Positions 7,546 to 17,067 of a DNA stretch of 64,000 nt are shown here, one piece after another. The notes beneath the pieces were generated by a model that saw only the letters and a program-made list of their open reading frames with translations, did not search any database and was not told the origin of the DNA. The stretch spans positions 62,001 to 126,000 of the forward strand of contig JAFTYE010000008.1 of NCBI GenBank assembly GCA_017464805.1. The letters are read 5' to 3'. This DNA comes from Clostridia bacterium (GTDB lineage Bacteria; Bacillota; Clostridia; Oscillospirales; CAG-272). The translations under genes and the position numbers were made by a program. Every line of letters starts with the position of its first letter. The stretch's first letter is position 1.

Positions 7546-8880
7546 TTAATCGTTAGCCTTGTCACCCTTTTCCCGCAACACGATGCGGATGGGGGTGCCG
7601 CGGAAGCCGAAGGTTTCGCGGATGCAGTTTTCGATATAGCGGCGGTAAGAATAGTGGAACAGCTCGACGCTGTTGCAGAAGATGACGAAGGTGGGAGGTG
7701 CGACGGATACCTGCGTCATGTAGTAGATCTTGAGGCGGCGACCCTTATCCGAGGGGGGCTCATGGCGAGTGGTGGCATCATTGAGCAGGTCGTTGAGCAT
7801 GCCCGTAGAGATGCGTGTGCGCGACTGGTTGAACACATAGGCGATCTGCTCATAAATATTGGTCACGCGCTGACCCGTTTTGGCCGACACGAAGAGGATG
7901 GGGGCGTAGGGCATATAGGAAAGTGCCGTGGAGATCTCGCGGGTGAAGCTGTTTGTGGTGGAGTTGTCCTTTTCAATGAGATCCCACTTATTGACCACCA
8001 CAATACAGGCCTTTCCTGCCTCATGCGCGATGCCCGCGATATGCTCGTCCTGCTCGGTGATACCCTCGTTTGCGTCGATCATAATGAGGCAAACATCGGC
8101 ACGTTCGACCGCCATGTGGGCGCGCAGGACCGAGTATTTCTCAATCTTATCCTCTACCTTACTCTGGCGGCGGATGCCGGCGGTGTCGATAAAGTTGAAG
8201 GAGCCGTATTCGTTATCCACGCGGCTGTCGATGGCGTCACGCGTGGTGCCGGGAATGTTGGAAACGATGACGCGCTCCGTGCCTGCGATGCGGTTGATGA
8301 GCGAGGATTTGCCCGCGTTCGGTTTACCGATGACGGCGACGTTGATCACGTCGCTTTCGTCCTCCTCGGTCTTTTCCTCTGGTACGGAGGCGAGGGCGAG
8401 CTCCAGCAGGTCACCGCTACCCGTGCCGTGCAGAGAGGACAGGGGGATGGGGTCGTGGTCAAAGCCGAGCTCGTAGAATTCATAATAAGCAGGGGGCAAG
8501 GAGCCGATGCTGTCGGTCTTGTTGACGCAGAGCACAACGGGTTTTCCGCTTTTCTTCAGCATGACGGCAATGTCGCGGTCATCGGCCAGCAGGCCGTCCC
8601 GCACGTTGCACATAAAGACGATGACATCGGCGGCGTCGATGGCGATCTGCGCCTGCATACGCATTTTTTGCAGAATGATGTCGTCGGTCTTGGGCTCAAT
8701 ACCACCCGTGTCGATGAGGATAAAGCGGCGGCCCGCCCATTCCCCTTCTCCGTACACGCGATCGCGGGTCACGCCTGGGGTGTCCTCGACGATCGAGCGG
8801 CGTTCGCCGATGAGCTTATTGAACAGGGTGCTTTTGCCAACATTCGGACGGCCGACGATGGCGATGATTGGTTTTCCCAT
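7546..8880 (-). CDS. der: Ribosome biogenesis GTPase Der
   Basis: A 444-residue protein with two tandem GTPase domains (P-loops GRPNVGKST near residue 8 and GKPNAGKSS near 185; DTPG and DTAG switch motifs; NKTD and NKWD recognition motifs) and a C-terminal KH-like domain. It acts in assembly of the 50S subunit. AAAGGA precedes the ATG. It starts 3 bases after the stop of the PDZ/radical-SAM gene, indicating translational coupling, and is followed by obg, a GTPase with a related function. Confidence 0.96.
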   Translation of the reverse strand: MGKPIIAIVGRPNVGKSTLFNKLIGERRSIVEDTPGVTRDRVYGEGEWAGRRFILIDTGGIEPKTDDIILQKMRMQAQIAIDAADVIVFMCNVRDGLLADDRDIAVMLKKSGKPVVLCVNKTDSIGSLPPAYYEFYELGFDHDPIPLSSLHGTGSGDLLELALASVPEEKTEEDESDVINVAVIGKPNAGKSSLINRIAGTERVIVSNIPGTTRDAIDSRVDNEYGSFNFIDTAGIRRQSKVEDKIEKYSVLRAHMAVERADVCLIMIDANEGITEQDEHIAGIAHEAGKACIVVVNKWDLIEKDNSTTNSFTREISTALSYMPYAPILFVSAKTGQRVTNIYEQIAYVFNQSRTRISTGMLNDLLNDATTRHEPPSDKGRRLKIYYMTQVSVAPPTFVIFCNSVELFHYSYRRYIENCIRETFGFRGTPIRIVLREKGDKAND

Positions 8881-8883
8881 AAT

Positions 8884-10209
8884 TTATTCCTTTCTCCCGC
8901 GCGGGGAACGGCGCAGAATGGCGGCGGCAAGCGAGGCACCATCGTTTTTCGCGAAGCGAACGGACGTGCCGAGAGTGCGCTCTACATCTGCGGGGGTCTT
9001 GTCGTCAAGGAAGAGATCTCCTTCACTGCGAAGGACGTCGGCGGGCAGAATGAGTACGTGTCCGAGGTCTTTTCCCCGAAGCTGATCGATGATGTCGGTG
9101 GCGGTGAGCAGACCTGCGACGGTAATGCTTTCGCCGAAGAAGCGGTTTTTGATCTCGTACACCGTAACCGACAATCCCGGGAATCGACGCTCCATTTGGC
9201 GGGCGATCTTCGAGATCATCGGGTAGGCGGATACGCCCGTGGCGATCGACACGTGGCGTGGAAATAGCAATTTTTTGCCTTTGATTTCATTCTGCCATGA
9301 AATAAATTCGGTATACAGAGAGGTGAGCATGCCCACACCGTTTTCAATCTGGGGGTATCCCTCGTAAAATTCCTCGTTTGGCAGTTCCCTGTCGGCGGCG
9401 AGGTAAAACTCGTCCGAGCAGAAGAACAGGCGCGAGCCGTAGGCCTCGAAATGGGCGGAGGCAAACGCCTCTACTTGGTCGAGGACGGCGATGCTTTCTT
9501 CCTTGGTGAAGGGCTCAAGGGGATATAACCCCTCGCGGTGGCGGGTCAGCCCTGCGGGCACGACCGACACCGAGGACACGGCGGGATAGAGGGCGGCGAG
9601 GTCGTGCATGGTACGATCAAGCTCGTTTCCGTCATTTAATCCACGGCAGAGCACGATCTGGCAATGAAGCTCAATGCCCCCTTCGGCCAGGCGGTGCAGG
9701 TGGTGCAATGCTTCACCCGCATGCGGGTTTTTCATCATTGTAACGCGCAGGTCGGGATTGGTGGTATGCACCGACACGTTGATGGGGGAGAAGTGCATGT
9801 TCAGGACGCGGTCTACGTCGCGGTCGGTGAGATTAGTTAGGGTGATGTAGTTGCCGTGCAGAAAGGACAAACGGGCATCATCGTCCTTGAAATACAGGCT
9901 ATCCCGCATGCCGGACGGTAGCTGGTCGATAAAGCAAAAGACGCATTTGTTGCGGCAGGACTGCTTTTTGTCCATCAAGGGCGTTTCAAAGCCAAGGCCG
10001 ATATCGTCGTATTCCTCTTTTTCGATCGTCACGTCGTAAGGCTCACCGTTTCGCGCAAGCGACAGGGTCACACTTTCGTCTGCGAGGTAGAAGCGATAGT
10101 CGAGCACATCTTCGATCTCGTTTCCGTTGACCGACACCAACACATCCCCCGGCAAAATACCCGCCCGTGCCGCACGACTGCGCCGCGCGACTTCTTTGAC
10201 ATGTACCAT
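8884..10209 (-). CDS. PDZ, radical-SAM and DUF512 protein
   Basis: A 441-residue protein with an N-terminal PDZ domain (about 1-65, AGILPGDVLVSVNG), a radical-SAM core with the CRNKCVFC iron-sulfur motif, and a C-terminal DUF512 domain. The family is widespread in Clostridia and cyanobacteria, and its reaction is not established. The frame is open to 10275, but GGAGGGG five bases before the ATG at 10209 fixes the start. It leads the operon with der and obg and has a consensus promoter. The linkage with two ribosome-assembly GTPases makes an RNA or ribosome-related role possible, which is only an inference. Confidence 0.85.
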   Translation of the reverse strand: MVHVKEVARRSRAARAGILPGDVLVSVNGNEIEDVLDYRFYLADESVTLSLARNGEPYDVTIEKEEYDDIGLGFETPLMDKKQSCRNKCVFCFIDQLPSGMRDSLYFKDDDARLSFLHGNYITLTNLTDRDVDRVLNMHFSPINVSVHTTNPDLRVTMMKNPHAGEALHHLHRLAEGGIELHCQIVLCRGLNDGNELDRTMHDLAALYPAVSSVSVVPAGLTRHREGLYPLEPFTKEESIAVLDQVEAFASAHFEAYGSRLFFCSDEFYLAADRELPNEEFYEGYPQIENGVGMLTSLYTEFISWQNEIKGKKLLFPRHVSIATGVSAYPMISKIARQMERRFPGLSVTVYEIKNRFFGESITVAGLLTATDIIDQLRGKDLGHVLILPADVLRSEGDLFLDDKTPADVERTLGTSVRFAKNDGASLAAAILRRSPRGRKE

Positions 10210-10242
10210 AGCTTCCCCTCCCTCTTTCAAGTCATTCATAAT

Positions 10243-10271
10243 ATTATAGCACACGAAGAAAGAAAAAGCAA
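10243..10271 (-). promoter_or_regulatory. Promoter for the radical-SAM/der/obg operon
   Basis: Minus strand TTGCTT (10266-10271), 17-base spacer, TATAAT (10243-10248). Confidence 0.7.
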
Positions 10272-10310
10272 TCACCCCTTATATTTTTTTGCGTTTTTGC
10301 GGTCGAACGC

Positions 10311-10339
10311 TTGACTTTATCCTGCGTTTGTGGTAGCAT
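10311..10339 (+). promoter_or_regulatory. Promoter for the SGNH hydrolase gene
   Basis: TTGACT (10311-10316), 17-base spacer, TAGCAT (10334-10339), with an extended TGG before the -10 box. Confidence 0.65.
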
Positions 10340-10368
10340 GGTAACAACGACAAGGAAAGGGGCTTTTT

Positions 10369-11028
10369 ATGGAGCTTCAAGGAAAAAAGATCAATTTTCT
10401 CGGTGACAGCATCACCGAAGGGTGCAGCGTAAGCGTGCCCGAAAATTATTACTGGAACGTGATCGGACGGGAGCAGGGTGCGATCGTGCGTGGTTACGGC
10501 ATTGGCGGCACGCGCATCGCGCGCCAGAAAAAACCAACGGTGGACAACCCGCGCCAGGACCTTGATTTTTGTATGCGCGTGGACGAGATGGATCCCGATG
10601 CGGACATCGTGGTGGTGTTCGGTGGTACCAACGACTGGGGTCACGGCGACGCCCCCCTTGGCACGCCGGATGATCGCACACCCCACACCTTCTACGGTGC
10701 TTGTCATACCCTGTGCCGCAAGCTGATCGAAAAATATCCGAGCGCCGTCATTGCGTTTATGACTCCCCTGCACCGCGAGACCGAGGACGATCTGCGCGGC
10801 GGACAGCGCAAGCCCGCTGATGTCGGCAACCTGCTGACCTACGTTCGCATTATCCGCGAGGTGACGGAGTTCTATTCCTTGCCCGTCCTGGATCTGTTTG
10901 CATGCAGTGGCATGTATCCGAAGGTCGAGGCGCACAAGAAGCTCTATATGCCCGACGGTCTGCACCCGAACGATGCGGGTCACGCGGTCATTGCACGTAA
11001 GCTGACGAACTTCCTGCTCTCCCTATAA
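10369..11028 (+). CDS. SGNH/GDSL-type hydrolase
   Basis: A 219-residue esterase-like protein. Block I is FLGDSITEGCS near residue 9 (Ser nucleophile). The GTNDWGHGD block carries the oxyanion Asn, and the C-terminal DGLHPNDAGH carries the catalytic Asp/His pair. There is no signal peptide, so it is probably cytoplasmic, acting on an acylated or acetylated small molecule. An AAGGAAAGG-type ribosome binding site precedes the ATG. It is a single-gene unit between its own promoter and a terminator. Confidence 0.85.
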   Translation: MELQGKKINFLGDSITEGCSVSVPENYYWNVIGREQGAIVRGYGIGGTRIARQKKPTVDNPRQDLDFCMRVDEMDPDADIVVVFGGTNDWGHGDAPLGTPDDRTPHTFYGACHTLCRKLIEKYPSAVIAFMTPLHRETEDDLRGGQRKPADVGNLLTYVRIIREVTEFYSLPVLDLFACSGMYPKVEAHKKLYMPDGLHPNDAGHAVIARKLTNFLLSL

Positions 11029-11043
11029 AACAAAAAAGCAAGA

Positions 11044-11080
11044 GAAAACCCACGGCAGAACAGAAACGCCGTGGGCTTTC
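11044..11080. terminator. Bidirectional terminator
   Basis: GAAAACCCACGGC and GCCGTGGGCTTTC arms around an 11-base loop, between the convergent SGNH hydrolase and peptidase genes. Confidence 0.8.
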
Positions 11081-11081
11081 T

Positions 11082-11525
11082 TTATTTTCCAAGTAAGCGA
11101 CGAAGCTTGCCGTAAATGATGCGAAGCGGGCGGTTTTTGGCACGGCGGAGGCCGGGGGAAACGAAGTCGCGCGTACCGCGCGCGAGTGTTCCCTGCGGTC
11201 GGATGATTTCGGTCACGATACCGATGACCTGCTCCACCTGCACACCGTGCTCCAAAACGACCTGATTGTCGCCACACATGGTAAAGCCATCCTTGTCAAT
11301 CCCGAGGACACGGTGAAGGACGAAGTTCCCATCCGCGCGTTTATAGAACAGGATATCGTAAAGTGAAACTTGTCCGTCCCATTTGACGATGCTGACGCTA
11401 TCGCGCCCGGGGACAATGGTCGGGCGCATGCTGTCCCCTCGTGGGCGCAGGGTGAAGACTCCGCCGCCATCCAGGATGGCGCGAAAGACGGGTTCCATAG
11501 CCGCAAGGCTTGCTTTCTCTTTCAT
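11082..11525 (-). CDS. S24/S26 (SEC11-like) serine peptidase
   Basis: A 147-residue protein with the RGDSMRPT nucleophile motif (Ser32), NFVLHRVLGI with a histidine (His71) where bacterial SipS has its lysine region, and CGDNQ further on. This matches the SipW/SEC11 branch of signal peptidases, but no membrane anchor is visible, so it may act in the cytoplasm or need a partner. I chose the ATG at 11525 (a weak AAGGGC site) because upstream in-frame ATGs lack ribosome binding sites and would run into the divergent gene. Its target is unknown. Confidence 0.7.
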   Translation of the reverse strand: MKEKASLAAMEPVFRAILDGGGVFTLRPRGDSMRPTIVPGRDSVSIVKWDGQVSLYDILFYKRADGNFVLHRVLGIDKDGFTMCGDNQVVLEHGVQVEQVIGIVTEIIRPQGTLARGTRDFVSPGLRRAKNRPLRIIYGKLRRLLGK

Positions 11526-11592
11526 ACTCTGCCCTTTCTTCATAATTCGGTGGGCGCTTTTCATATCATAGATAGCAAAAGGGGGGTGTGCG

Positions 11593-12081
11593 ATGCGTGA
11601 AATACGAGGACTGCTCTTGCTGATATGCTGTGCCGTTTTACTTTCGAGCTGTGGCGGCACAAGCCGACCGTGCGCCGAGCTAATGGGAAAATTTTGTGAG
11701 CAATACGGAGATCTACCCGACGGGCGAATCTATCGTGCAGGAGCCGAGGAGTGGGAAGAAGAGGCCATGCCCACCGATATGGCGGACATCCTGTTCACCG
11801 AGGATAACGGCGAAAATGCTTTTTCCCTATGCGTGGACTATGCAATCTTTCTCTCCTCCTCCTACGGGGGCGGAGAGATCGCGTTCCTTCGAGCGGACCG
11901 GGGGGCGGAGGCCGCGCGCCTTGCCGAGATGTGTGCTTCCAGGCTTGCGCGGATCCGCCGCGCACTTCCCGACGCGCCCGTTCTCACGGACGCGTGCGTG
12001 TTGCGCGAGGAGAATGTGGTCGTGTTGCTGCTTTTACCCGACAATGGGCGTGCAAAATCGATCTGCCAAGGATTATTGTAG
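11593..12081 (+). CDS. Small secreted lipoprotein (DUF4358-like)
   Basis: A 162-residue protein with a lipoprotein signal peptide (hydrophobic LLLLICCAVLL, then the lipobox LSSC with Cys at about residue 20). The mature part has the layout of DUF4358 proteins: a short acidic N-terminal half, then a strand rich in small residues and EIAFLRADRG leading into a long helix of Ala, Arg and Leu. The function of such proteins is unknown. It is divergent from the SEC11-like peptidase, with 67 bases between the start codons. It converges on valS. Confidence 0.65.
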   Translation: MREIRGLLLLICCAVLLSSCGGTSRPCAELMGKFCEQYGDLPDGRIYRAGAEEWEEEAMPTDMADILFTEDNGENAFSLCVDYAIFLSSSYGGGEIAFLRADRGAEAARLAEMCASRLARIRRALPDAPVLTDACVLREENVVVLLLLPDNGRAKSICQGLL

Positions 12082-12084
12082 GAA

Positions 12085-14721
12085 TTATCCGATCTTTGCT
12101 AGGGCGGCGACGAGAGCATCGAGGGTAGCACGGTACTTTTCGAGCTTTGCCTTCTCGCCCTCTACTACGGCGGCGGGCGCCTTGGCAAGGAAGCCCTCAT
12201 TGGAGAGCTTGCCGGACAGGCGGGCAATCTCACCCTCGGTCTTCTTAACCTCACCTGCAAGGCGCGCGCGCTCCTTATCGAGATCGAGCATGTCTGCCAT
12301 CGGGATATAGACGGTAGCGGCATCGGTGACGATGCTGACGGCATCGTCTGCCGTATAGGCATCCACAATCTCAAGCGAAGAAGCGGAGGCGAGCTTTTCA
12401 AAGAACGGGACCGCGCTCTTGTAGGTTTCGGGATAGCGGGTCACCACAAAAAGCTTGGCACGGCGGGAGGGCGGCACGTTCATCTCCGCACGGCGGGCGC
12501 GAATAGCGCGGATGCTGTCCAGAACGCGCTCCATCTCCTCTGCCTCGGCGGTGAAGGCAAGCTTCTCATCTGCCGTAGGATAAGCGGCGATCATGATGCT
12601 TTCCTCGGTGTGCGGCAGGGCGGAATAGATCTCCTCGGTGATGAAGGGCATATAGGGATGCAGGAGTTTGAGGGTCGAGCCGAGCACGTAGACCAGCACG
12701 CGGCGTGCAACCTTGGCCCCCTCGCTGTCCTTATCGTACAGGCGGCTCTTGCACAGCTCGATATACCAGTCGCAGAGGATGTCCCAGGTGAAATCGTAGA
12801 TGGTGGAAAGAGCCACACCCAGCTCGTAGTTGGCGAGCGAGAGGTTGACGGTTTTTGCCGCCTCGTTGAAGCGGGCGAGCACCCATTTATCTTCTTTAGC
12901 GAGCTTGTCTGCTTCCGGAAGGGTCAAGAGGCTTTCGTCCTCCTCCTCGGGCAGGTTCATGAGCACGAAGCGCGAGGCATTCCAGAGTTTGTTGGCGAAG
13001 TTGCGCGCGCTCTCGATTTTCTCGTCCGAGAAGCGCATATCGTTGCCGGGGGCGTTGCCGCTGGCAAGTGCGAAGCGGAGCGCGTCCGCGCCGTACTTGT
13101 CAATAATCTCCAGCGGGTCGATGCCGTTACCGAGGGATTTCGACATTTTGCGTCCCTGTGCGTCGCGGACAAGACCATGGATGAAGACGGTGGAGAAGGG
13201 TTCCTTGCCCATATGCTCCATGCCCGAGAATACCATACGGGCGACCCAGAAGAAGATGATATCGTAGCCGGTCACGAGGACGCTGGTGGGATAGTAGCGT
13301 TCGAGGTCGTCCGTCTTATCCGGCCAGCCGAGCGTGGAGAAGGGCCACAGAGCCGAGGAGAACCAGGTATCGAGGACATCCTCCTCCTGACGCATGGGTG
13401 CGCCGCACTTGGGGCAGACAGCAAGGTCATCCTTGGATACTTCCATATGGCCGCAGGCATCGCAGTAAAAGGCGGGGATGCGATGACCCCACCAAAGCTG
13501 ACGGGAGATGCACCAGTCGTGGACATTCTCCATCCAGTTGGTGTAGATCTTTGTGAACCGTTCCGGCTCAAAGCGCACGCGGCCGTCGCGCACGACCTCA
13601 AGAGCCGGGCCTGCAAGCGGCTCCATCTTCACAAACCACTGGTGTGAGGTCAGCGGCTCGACGGTGGTGTTACAGCGGTAGCAGGTACCGACGTTATGGT
13701 TATGCGGCACAACCTTGATGAGGTAGCCCTGCTCCTCAAGATCCTTGACAAGAGCCTTGCGGCATTCGTAGCGGTCCATGCCCTCGTATTTGCCAGCGTG
13801 GGCGTTCATGGTCGCGTCGTCGTTCATGACGCGGATGCTTTCCAGGTTATGACGCTTCCCTACCTCAAAGTCGTTGGGGTCGTGGGCGGGGGTGATCTTC
13901 ACACAGCCCGTACCGAAGCCGATCTCGACGTACTCGTCGGCAACGACGGGAATCTTGCGGCCGACGATGGGCAAAATCAGCTGCTTGCCAATGAGGTGCT
14001 TGTTTTCCTCATCGTTCGGGTTCACGGCCACGGCGGTATCGCCGAACATGGTCTCGGGACGGGTTGTGGCGATCTCCACGTAGCCGTCCTCGCCGTCAAT
14101 GGGGTAACGGACATGCCAGAAGGAGCCTGCCTGCTCGGTGTACTCAACCTCGGCATCCGAAAGCGCGGTGATGCAGTGCGGGCACCAGTTGATGATGCGG
14201 TTACCGCGGTAGATCAGCCCCTTGTTGTAGAGGTTGACGAACACCTCGCGCACCGCGCGGGAGCAGCCCTCGTCCATGGTGAAGCGCTCGTGCGCCCAGT
14301 CGCAGGACGTGCCGAGTTTTTTCAGCTGGCTGATGATGCGGCCGCCATACTGCTCCTTCCACGCCCAAACGCGCTCCAGGAACTTTTCGCGACCGAGATC
14401 GTAGCGGGTAAGACCCTCATTCTTGCGGAGACTTTCCTCTACCTTGATCTGGGTGGCGATGCCCGCGTGGTCAGTGCCGGGAACCCACAGGGTGCTGTAC
14501 CCCTGCATGCGCTTGGCACGCACAAGGATGTCCTGCAAGGTCTCGTCCAATGCGTGACCCATATGGAGTTGACCCGTGACGTTGGGGGGCGGAATCACCA
14601 CCGAGAAGGCGGGCTTGCGCGGATCGGGATCGGGCGCGAAGTACTTCTTATCACACCAGTTTTGATAGATCCTGTCCTCAAAGGAGGCGGGATCGTAGGT
14701 TTTGGCAAGTTCTTTTCTCAT
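12085..14721 (-). CDS. valS: Valyl-tRNA synthetase
   Basis: An 878-residue class I synthetase that charges tRNA-Val. The HIGH motif appears as [11 protein letters not shown] near residue 45 and the KMSKS motif as [10 protein letters not shown]. The editing (CP1) insertion and the C-terminal arm coiled coil ([18 protein letters not shown]) are present, so the protein is full length. The frame is open to 14823, but that part lies inside the T-box leader; the ATG at 14721 (AAGGA upstream) is the proper start. It is controlled by the T-box riboswitch immediately upstream. Confidence 0.97.
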   Translation of the reverse strand: MRKELAKTYDPASFEDRIYQNWCDKKYFAPDPDPRKPAFSVVIPPPNVTGQLHMGHALDETLQDILVRAKRMQGYSTLWVPGTDHAGIATQIKVEESLRKNEGLTRYDLGREKFLERVWAWKEQYGGRIISQLKKLGTSCDWAHERFTMDEGCSRAVREVFVNLYNKGLIYRGNRIINWCPHCITALSDAEVEYTEQAGSFWHVRYPIDGEDGYVEIATTRPETMFGDTAVAVNPNDEENKHLIGKQLILPIVGRKIPVVADEYVEIGFGTGCVKITPAHDPNDFEVGKRHNLESIRVMNDDATMNAHAGKYEGMDRYECRKALVKDLEEQGYLIKVVPHNHNVGTCYRCNTTVEPLTSHQWFVKMEPLAGPALEVVRDGRVRFEPERFTKIYTNWMENVHDWCISRQLWWGHRIPAFYCDACGHMEVSKDDLAVCPKCGAPMRQEEDVLDTWFSSALWPFSTLGWPDKTDDLERYYPTSVLVTGYDIIFFWVARMVFSGMEHMGKEPFSTVFIHGLVRDAQGRKMSKSLGNGIDPLEIIDKYGADALRFALASGNAPGNDMRFSDEKIESARNFANKLWNASRFVLMNLPEEEDESLLTLPEADKLAKEDKWVLARFNEAAKTVNLSLANYELGVALSTIYDFTWDILCDWYIELCKSRLYDKDSEGAKVARRVLVYVLGSTLKLLHPYMPFITEEIYSALPHTEESIMIAAYPTADEKLAFTAEAEEMERVLDSIRAIRARRAEMNVPPSRRAKLFVVTRYPETYKSAVPFFEKLASASSLEIVDAYTADDAVSIVTDAATVYIPMADMLDLDKERARLAGEVKKTEGEIARLSGKLSNEGFLAKAPAAVVEGEKAKLEKYRATLDALVAALAKIG

Positions 14722-14750
14722 ATTCCTGATTCCTTTCGGATTTTTTGCAA

Positions 14751-14977
14751 ATAAAAAACGCCCTGCAAAAAAACAGGACGCCATGAGCGCGGTACCACCT
14801 GTGTTGATGCGCCGAGGGCACATCCACTCAACTGCCTTAACGCGGCATACGGCGGGGTCTACTGCATTCTTCCCGCGGCTCCGAAGCGACCTTCACGCAT
14901 TCCCTCGCACGGGCTTACACCAACCGCCCGCTCTCTGTGCCGATGACACGCGCTACTCTTTTCATCATAGCCCTTGC
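14751..14977 (-). ncRNA. T-box riboswitch, valine (GUC) specifier
   Basis: The leader of valS on the minus strand. Stem I has the AGTA strand, the distal loop GGTTGGTGTAAGCC and the specifier side GTGAAG-GTC-GCTTCGGAGC, giving GUC (Val) at 14888-14890. The T-box sequence AGGTGGTACCGCG lies at about 14788-14800, with UGGU able to pair with an ACCA acceptor end. A terminator hairpin (CGTCCTG / CAGGGCG) followed by TTTTTTAT ends at 14751. Uncharged tRNA-Val should favour the antiterminator and switch valS on. Confidence 0.92.
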
Positions 14978-14983
14978 CCAATT

Positions 14984-15012
14984 ATTGTAGCATAATCGGA
15001 TTTTTTTGTCAA
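14984..15012 (-). promoter_or_regulatory. Promoter for the valS T-box leader
   Basis: Minus strand TTGACA (15007-15012), 17-base spacer, TACAAT (14984-14989). Confidence 0.85.
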
Positions 15013-15050
15013 GGGGCTTACCTCTTTTTTCGTTTTTTCTTTCCTTTTGA

Positions 15051-15079
15051 TTGAAATACGGCAGATTTTATGGTACAAT
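15051..15079 (+). promoter_or_regulatory. Promoter for the thiI operon
   Basis: TTGAAA (15051-15056), 17-base spacer, TACAAT (15074-15079), with an extended TGG before the -10 box. Confidence 0.8.
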
Positions 15080-15109
15080 GGGTTGAATACTTTGGGAAAG
15101 GACAATACC

Positions 15110-16300
15110 ATGAGCGAATTTCACGAGGTTATTTTATGCAAGTACGGAGAGCTGGTGCTGAAGGGTGCCAATCTTTCCTATTTCGAGGCTTTGCTTGAAA
15201 AAGAGATGCGTGAGCGTGCCAAGCGGCACGGTCATTTCCATATCTACCATTCACAGAGCACCCTGTACATCGTGCCGAAGGACGAGGACTGTGATCTGGA
15301 CGGTATGCTGGATTCCGCGCGCCGTGTGTTCGGCATCGTGGGTATCACCCGCGCGGCGGTAGCTGACAAAAATTTAGAGGATATTTTGCGTGTGGCAAAG
15401 GGATATCTGCCGCCATTTATGGATGGCAAGAAGACCTTTCGCGTGGATGCCAAGCGTGCAGACAAGACCTTCCCAATTGCCTCGCCCGAGCTGGCAGGCG
15501 AGGTGGGTGCCGCCCTGCTTTCGGCGAATCCGCGCCTACGCGTGGATCTGCACAACCCCGATTGCCGTATCCGCGTAGAAGTGCGCGAGACGGCGGCCTA
15601 CATTCACGCCGATCAGGAAAAGGGCGCGGGCGGCATGCCTATTCGCTCCAACGGACGCGGACTTTTGCTTCTTTCAGGTGGAATTGACAGCCCAGTGGCC
15701 GGCTACATGATGGCCAAGCGCGGCGTGGAGATCGAGGCACTCCATTTTGAAAGCTTCCCCTACACCAGCGAGCGTGCGAGAGAAAAGGTGCTGGAGTTGG
15801 CGACCGAGCTGTGCGAATACTGCACGAAGATCCACGTGCATGTGATTTCCCTGACCCACATCCAAGAAGAGCTGCGCGACAAGTGCGAGGAGGATTATTT
15901 CACACTCCTCTTGCGCCGCTTTATGATGACGCTTGCCGAGCGGTGCGCGAAGGCTTACAAGTGCGGCGCGCTGATCACGGGCGAGAGCCTTGGACAAGTG
16001 GCGAGCCAGACGATGGAAGCCATTGGAGTGACCGATGACGCGACGGGCATGCCCGTGCTTCGTCCCTGCATCGGTATGGACAAGGAGGAGATCGTGCAAA
16101 TCGCACGGCGCATTGGCACCTTCGAGACCTCGATCCAGCCTTATGAGGATTGCTGTACGGTCTTCACGCCGCGGCATCCGCGCACCCGCCCCGTGCTGGA
16201 AAAGGTACTGGCCCAGCAGGCAAAGGTGGACTTTGACGCGCTTGTGGACGAGGCATGGGGGGGCATGTACACTGTTACCTGCCGCCTCAAAGAATATTGA
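15110..16300 (+). CDS. thiI: tRNA 4-thiouridine synthetase ThiI
   Basis: A 396-residue enzyme that adenylates tRNA U8 for sulfur transfer and can serve thiamine biosynthesis. The N-terminal ferredoxin-like and THUMP region spans about 1-165, and the PP-loop ATPase has LLLLSGGIDSPVAGYMMAKRG near residue 185. It ends without a rhodanese domain, as in most Firmicutes, where a dedicated IscS-type desulfurase supplies sulfur. AAAGGA lies seven bases before the ATG. The next gene starts 19 bases later, so it heads a four-gene operon. Confidence 0.95.
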   Translation: MSEFHEVILCKYGELVLKGANLSYFEALLEKEMRERAKRHGHFHIYHSQSTLYIVPKDEDCDLDGMLDSARRVFGIVGITRAAVADKNLEDILRVAKGYLPPFMDGKKTFRVDAKRADKTFPIASPELAGEVGAALLSANPRLRVDLHNPDCRIRVEVRETAAYIHADQEKGAGGMPIRSNGRGLLLLSGGIDSPVAGYMMAKRGVEIEALHFESFPYTSERAREKVLELATELCEYCTKIHVHVISLTHIQEELRDKCEEDYFTLLLRRFMMTLAERCAKAYKCGALITGESLGQVASQTMEAIGVTDDATGMPVLRPCIGMDKEEIVQIARRIGTFETSIQPYEDCCTVFTPRHPRTRPVLEKVLAQQAKVDFDALVDEAWGGMYTVTCRLKEY

Positions 16301-16319
16301 TTAAGGAAGGTAAGACAAC

Positions 16320-17054
16320 ATGGAATTTTCAGTCAACCATCCCATTCTGTTCATCATCGTTGCCGCGATCATCGCGGTGGTGCTGGCGCAATCGATCTAC
16401 TTCCTTGTGCGCGCGGTACGGCGCGCCAAGGAGATCGGCATTTCGAGAGAAACGCTGAAAAAGACGGCCGTAGCATCGGTGCTGTTTACCATCGCGCCGG
16501 CGGTGGCCATTCTGATCGGTGTCATCACCCTGTCCAAGAGCCTGGGTATTGCTCTGCCGTGGCTGCGCTTGTCGGTCATCGGCTCGCTTTCCTACGAAAC
16601 GGTGGCGGCCGGCACGACCCTGACCGAGCTTGGCAAGAGCATGGGCGAGATGATCACGGACGCCTCCGACTACATCACCGTGGCGTGGGTCATGACAGTG
16701 GGCATTATCATCGGTCTGATCCTGACACCCCTGCTTACCAAAAAGGTACAAAGCGGCATGCTGAAGATCGGCAGCCGTGACAAGAAGTGGGGCGAGATCT
16801 TCAACAACGCCCTGTTCCTTGGTATGATCTCCGCGTTCCTTGGCTATGTTTTTTCGGACGTTTTATTGGTGGTCAAGGGAGATTTTTCGGGGCTCATTCC
16901 CGTATGCGTGATGCTGACGGCGGCTGTCGTGATGCTGCTGTGCGGTCTGCTCAATAAGATCACGAGGTGGCGGTGGATCACTGACTACGCCGTGCCAATC
17001 AGCCTGTTGTGCGGAATGGCCATGGCCATTCCCTACACCGCATGGTTAGGGTAA
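16320..17054 (+). CDS. DUF5058 family membrane protein
   Basis: A 244-residue integral membrane protein with about six hydrophobic segments, starting at HPILFIIVAAIIAVVLAQSIYFL. Conserved stretches typical of DUF5058 are KKTAVASVLFTIAPAVAIL and LPWLRLSVIGSLSYE. The function of the family is not established. AAGGAAGG precedes the ATG. The next gene, another membrane protein, follows after 13 bases and an M20 peptidase after that, which suggests a two-subunit transporter feeding an intracellular peptidase; this is inference. Confidence 0.75.
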   Translation: MEFSVNHPILFIIVAAIIAVVLAQSIYFLVRAVRRAKEIGISRETLKKTAVASVLFTIAPAVAILIGVITLSKSLGIALPWLRLSVIGSLSYETVAAGTTLTELGKSMGEMITDASDYITVAWVMTVGIIIGLILTPLLTKKVQSGMLKIGSRDKKWGEIFNNALFLGMISAFLGYVFSDVLLVVKGDFSGLIPVCVMLTAAVVMLLCGLLNKITRWRWITDYAVPISLLCGMAMAIPYTAWLG

Positions 17055-17067
17055 GGAGGATGGACAA

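Noticed and set aside
6245-7549. Plus-strand open frame of 434 codons
   Set aside because: Antisense shadow of obg.
7654-9267. Plus-strand open frame of 537 codons across der and the radical-SAM gene
   Set aside because: It is a GC-rich shadow of two certain genes on the other strand, with low-complexity translation.
14722-14823. Extended N-terminus of ValS
   Set aside because: The upstream codons are T-box terminator and antiterminator sequence; ValS homologues begin near the chosen ATG.
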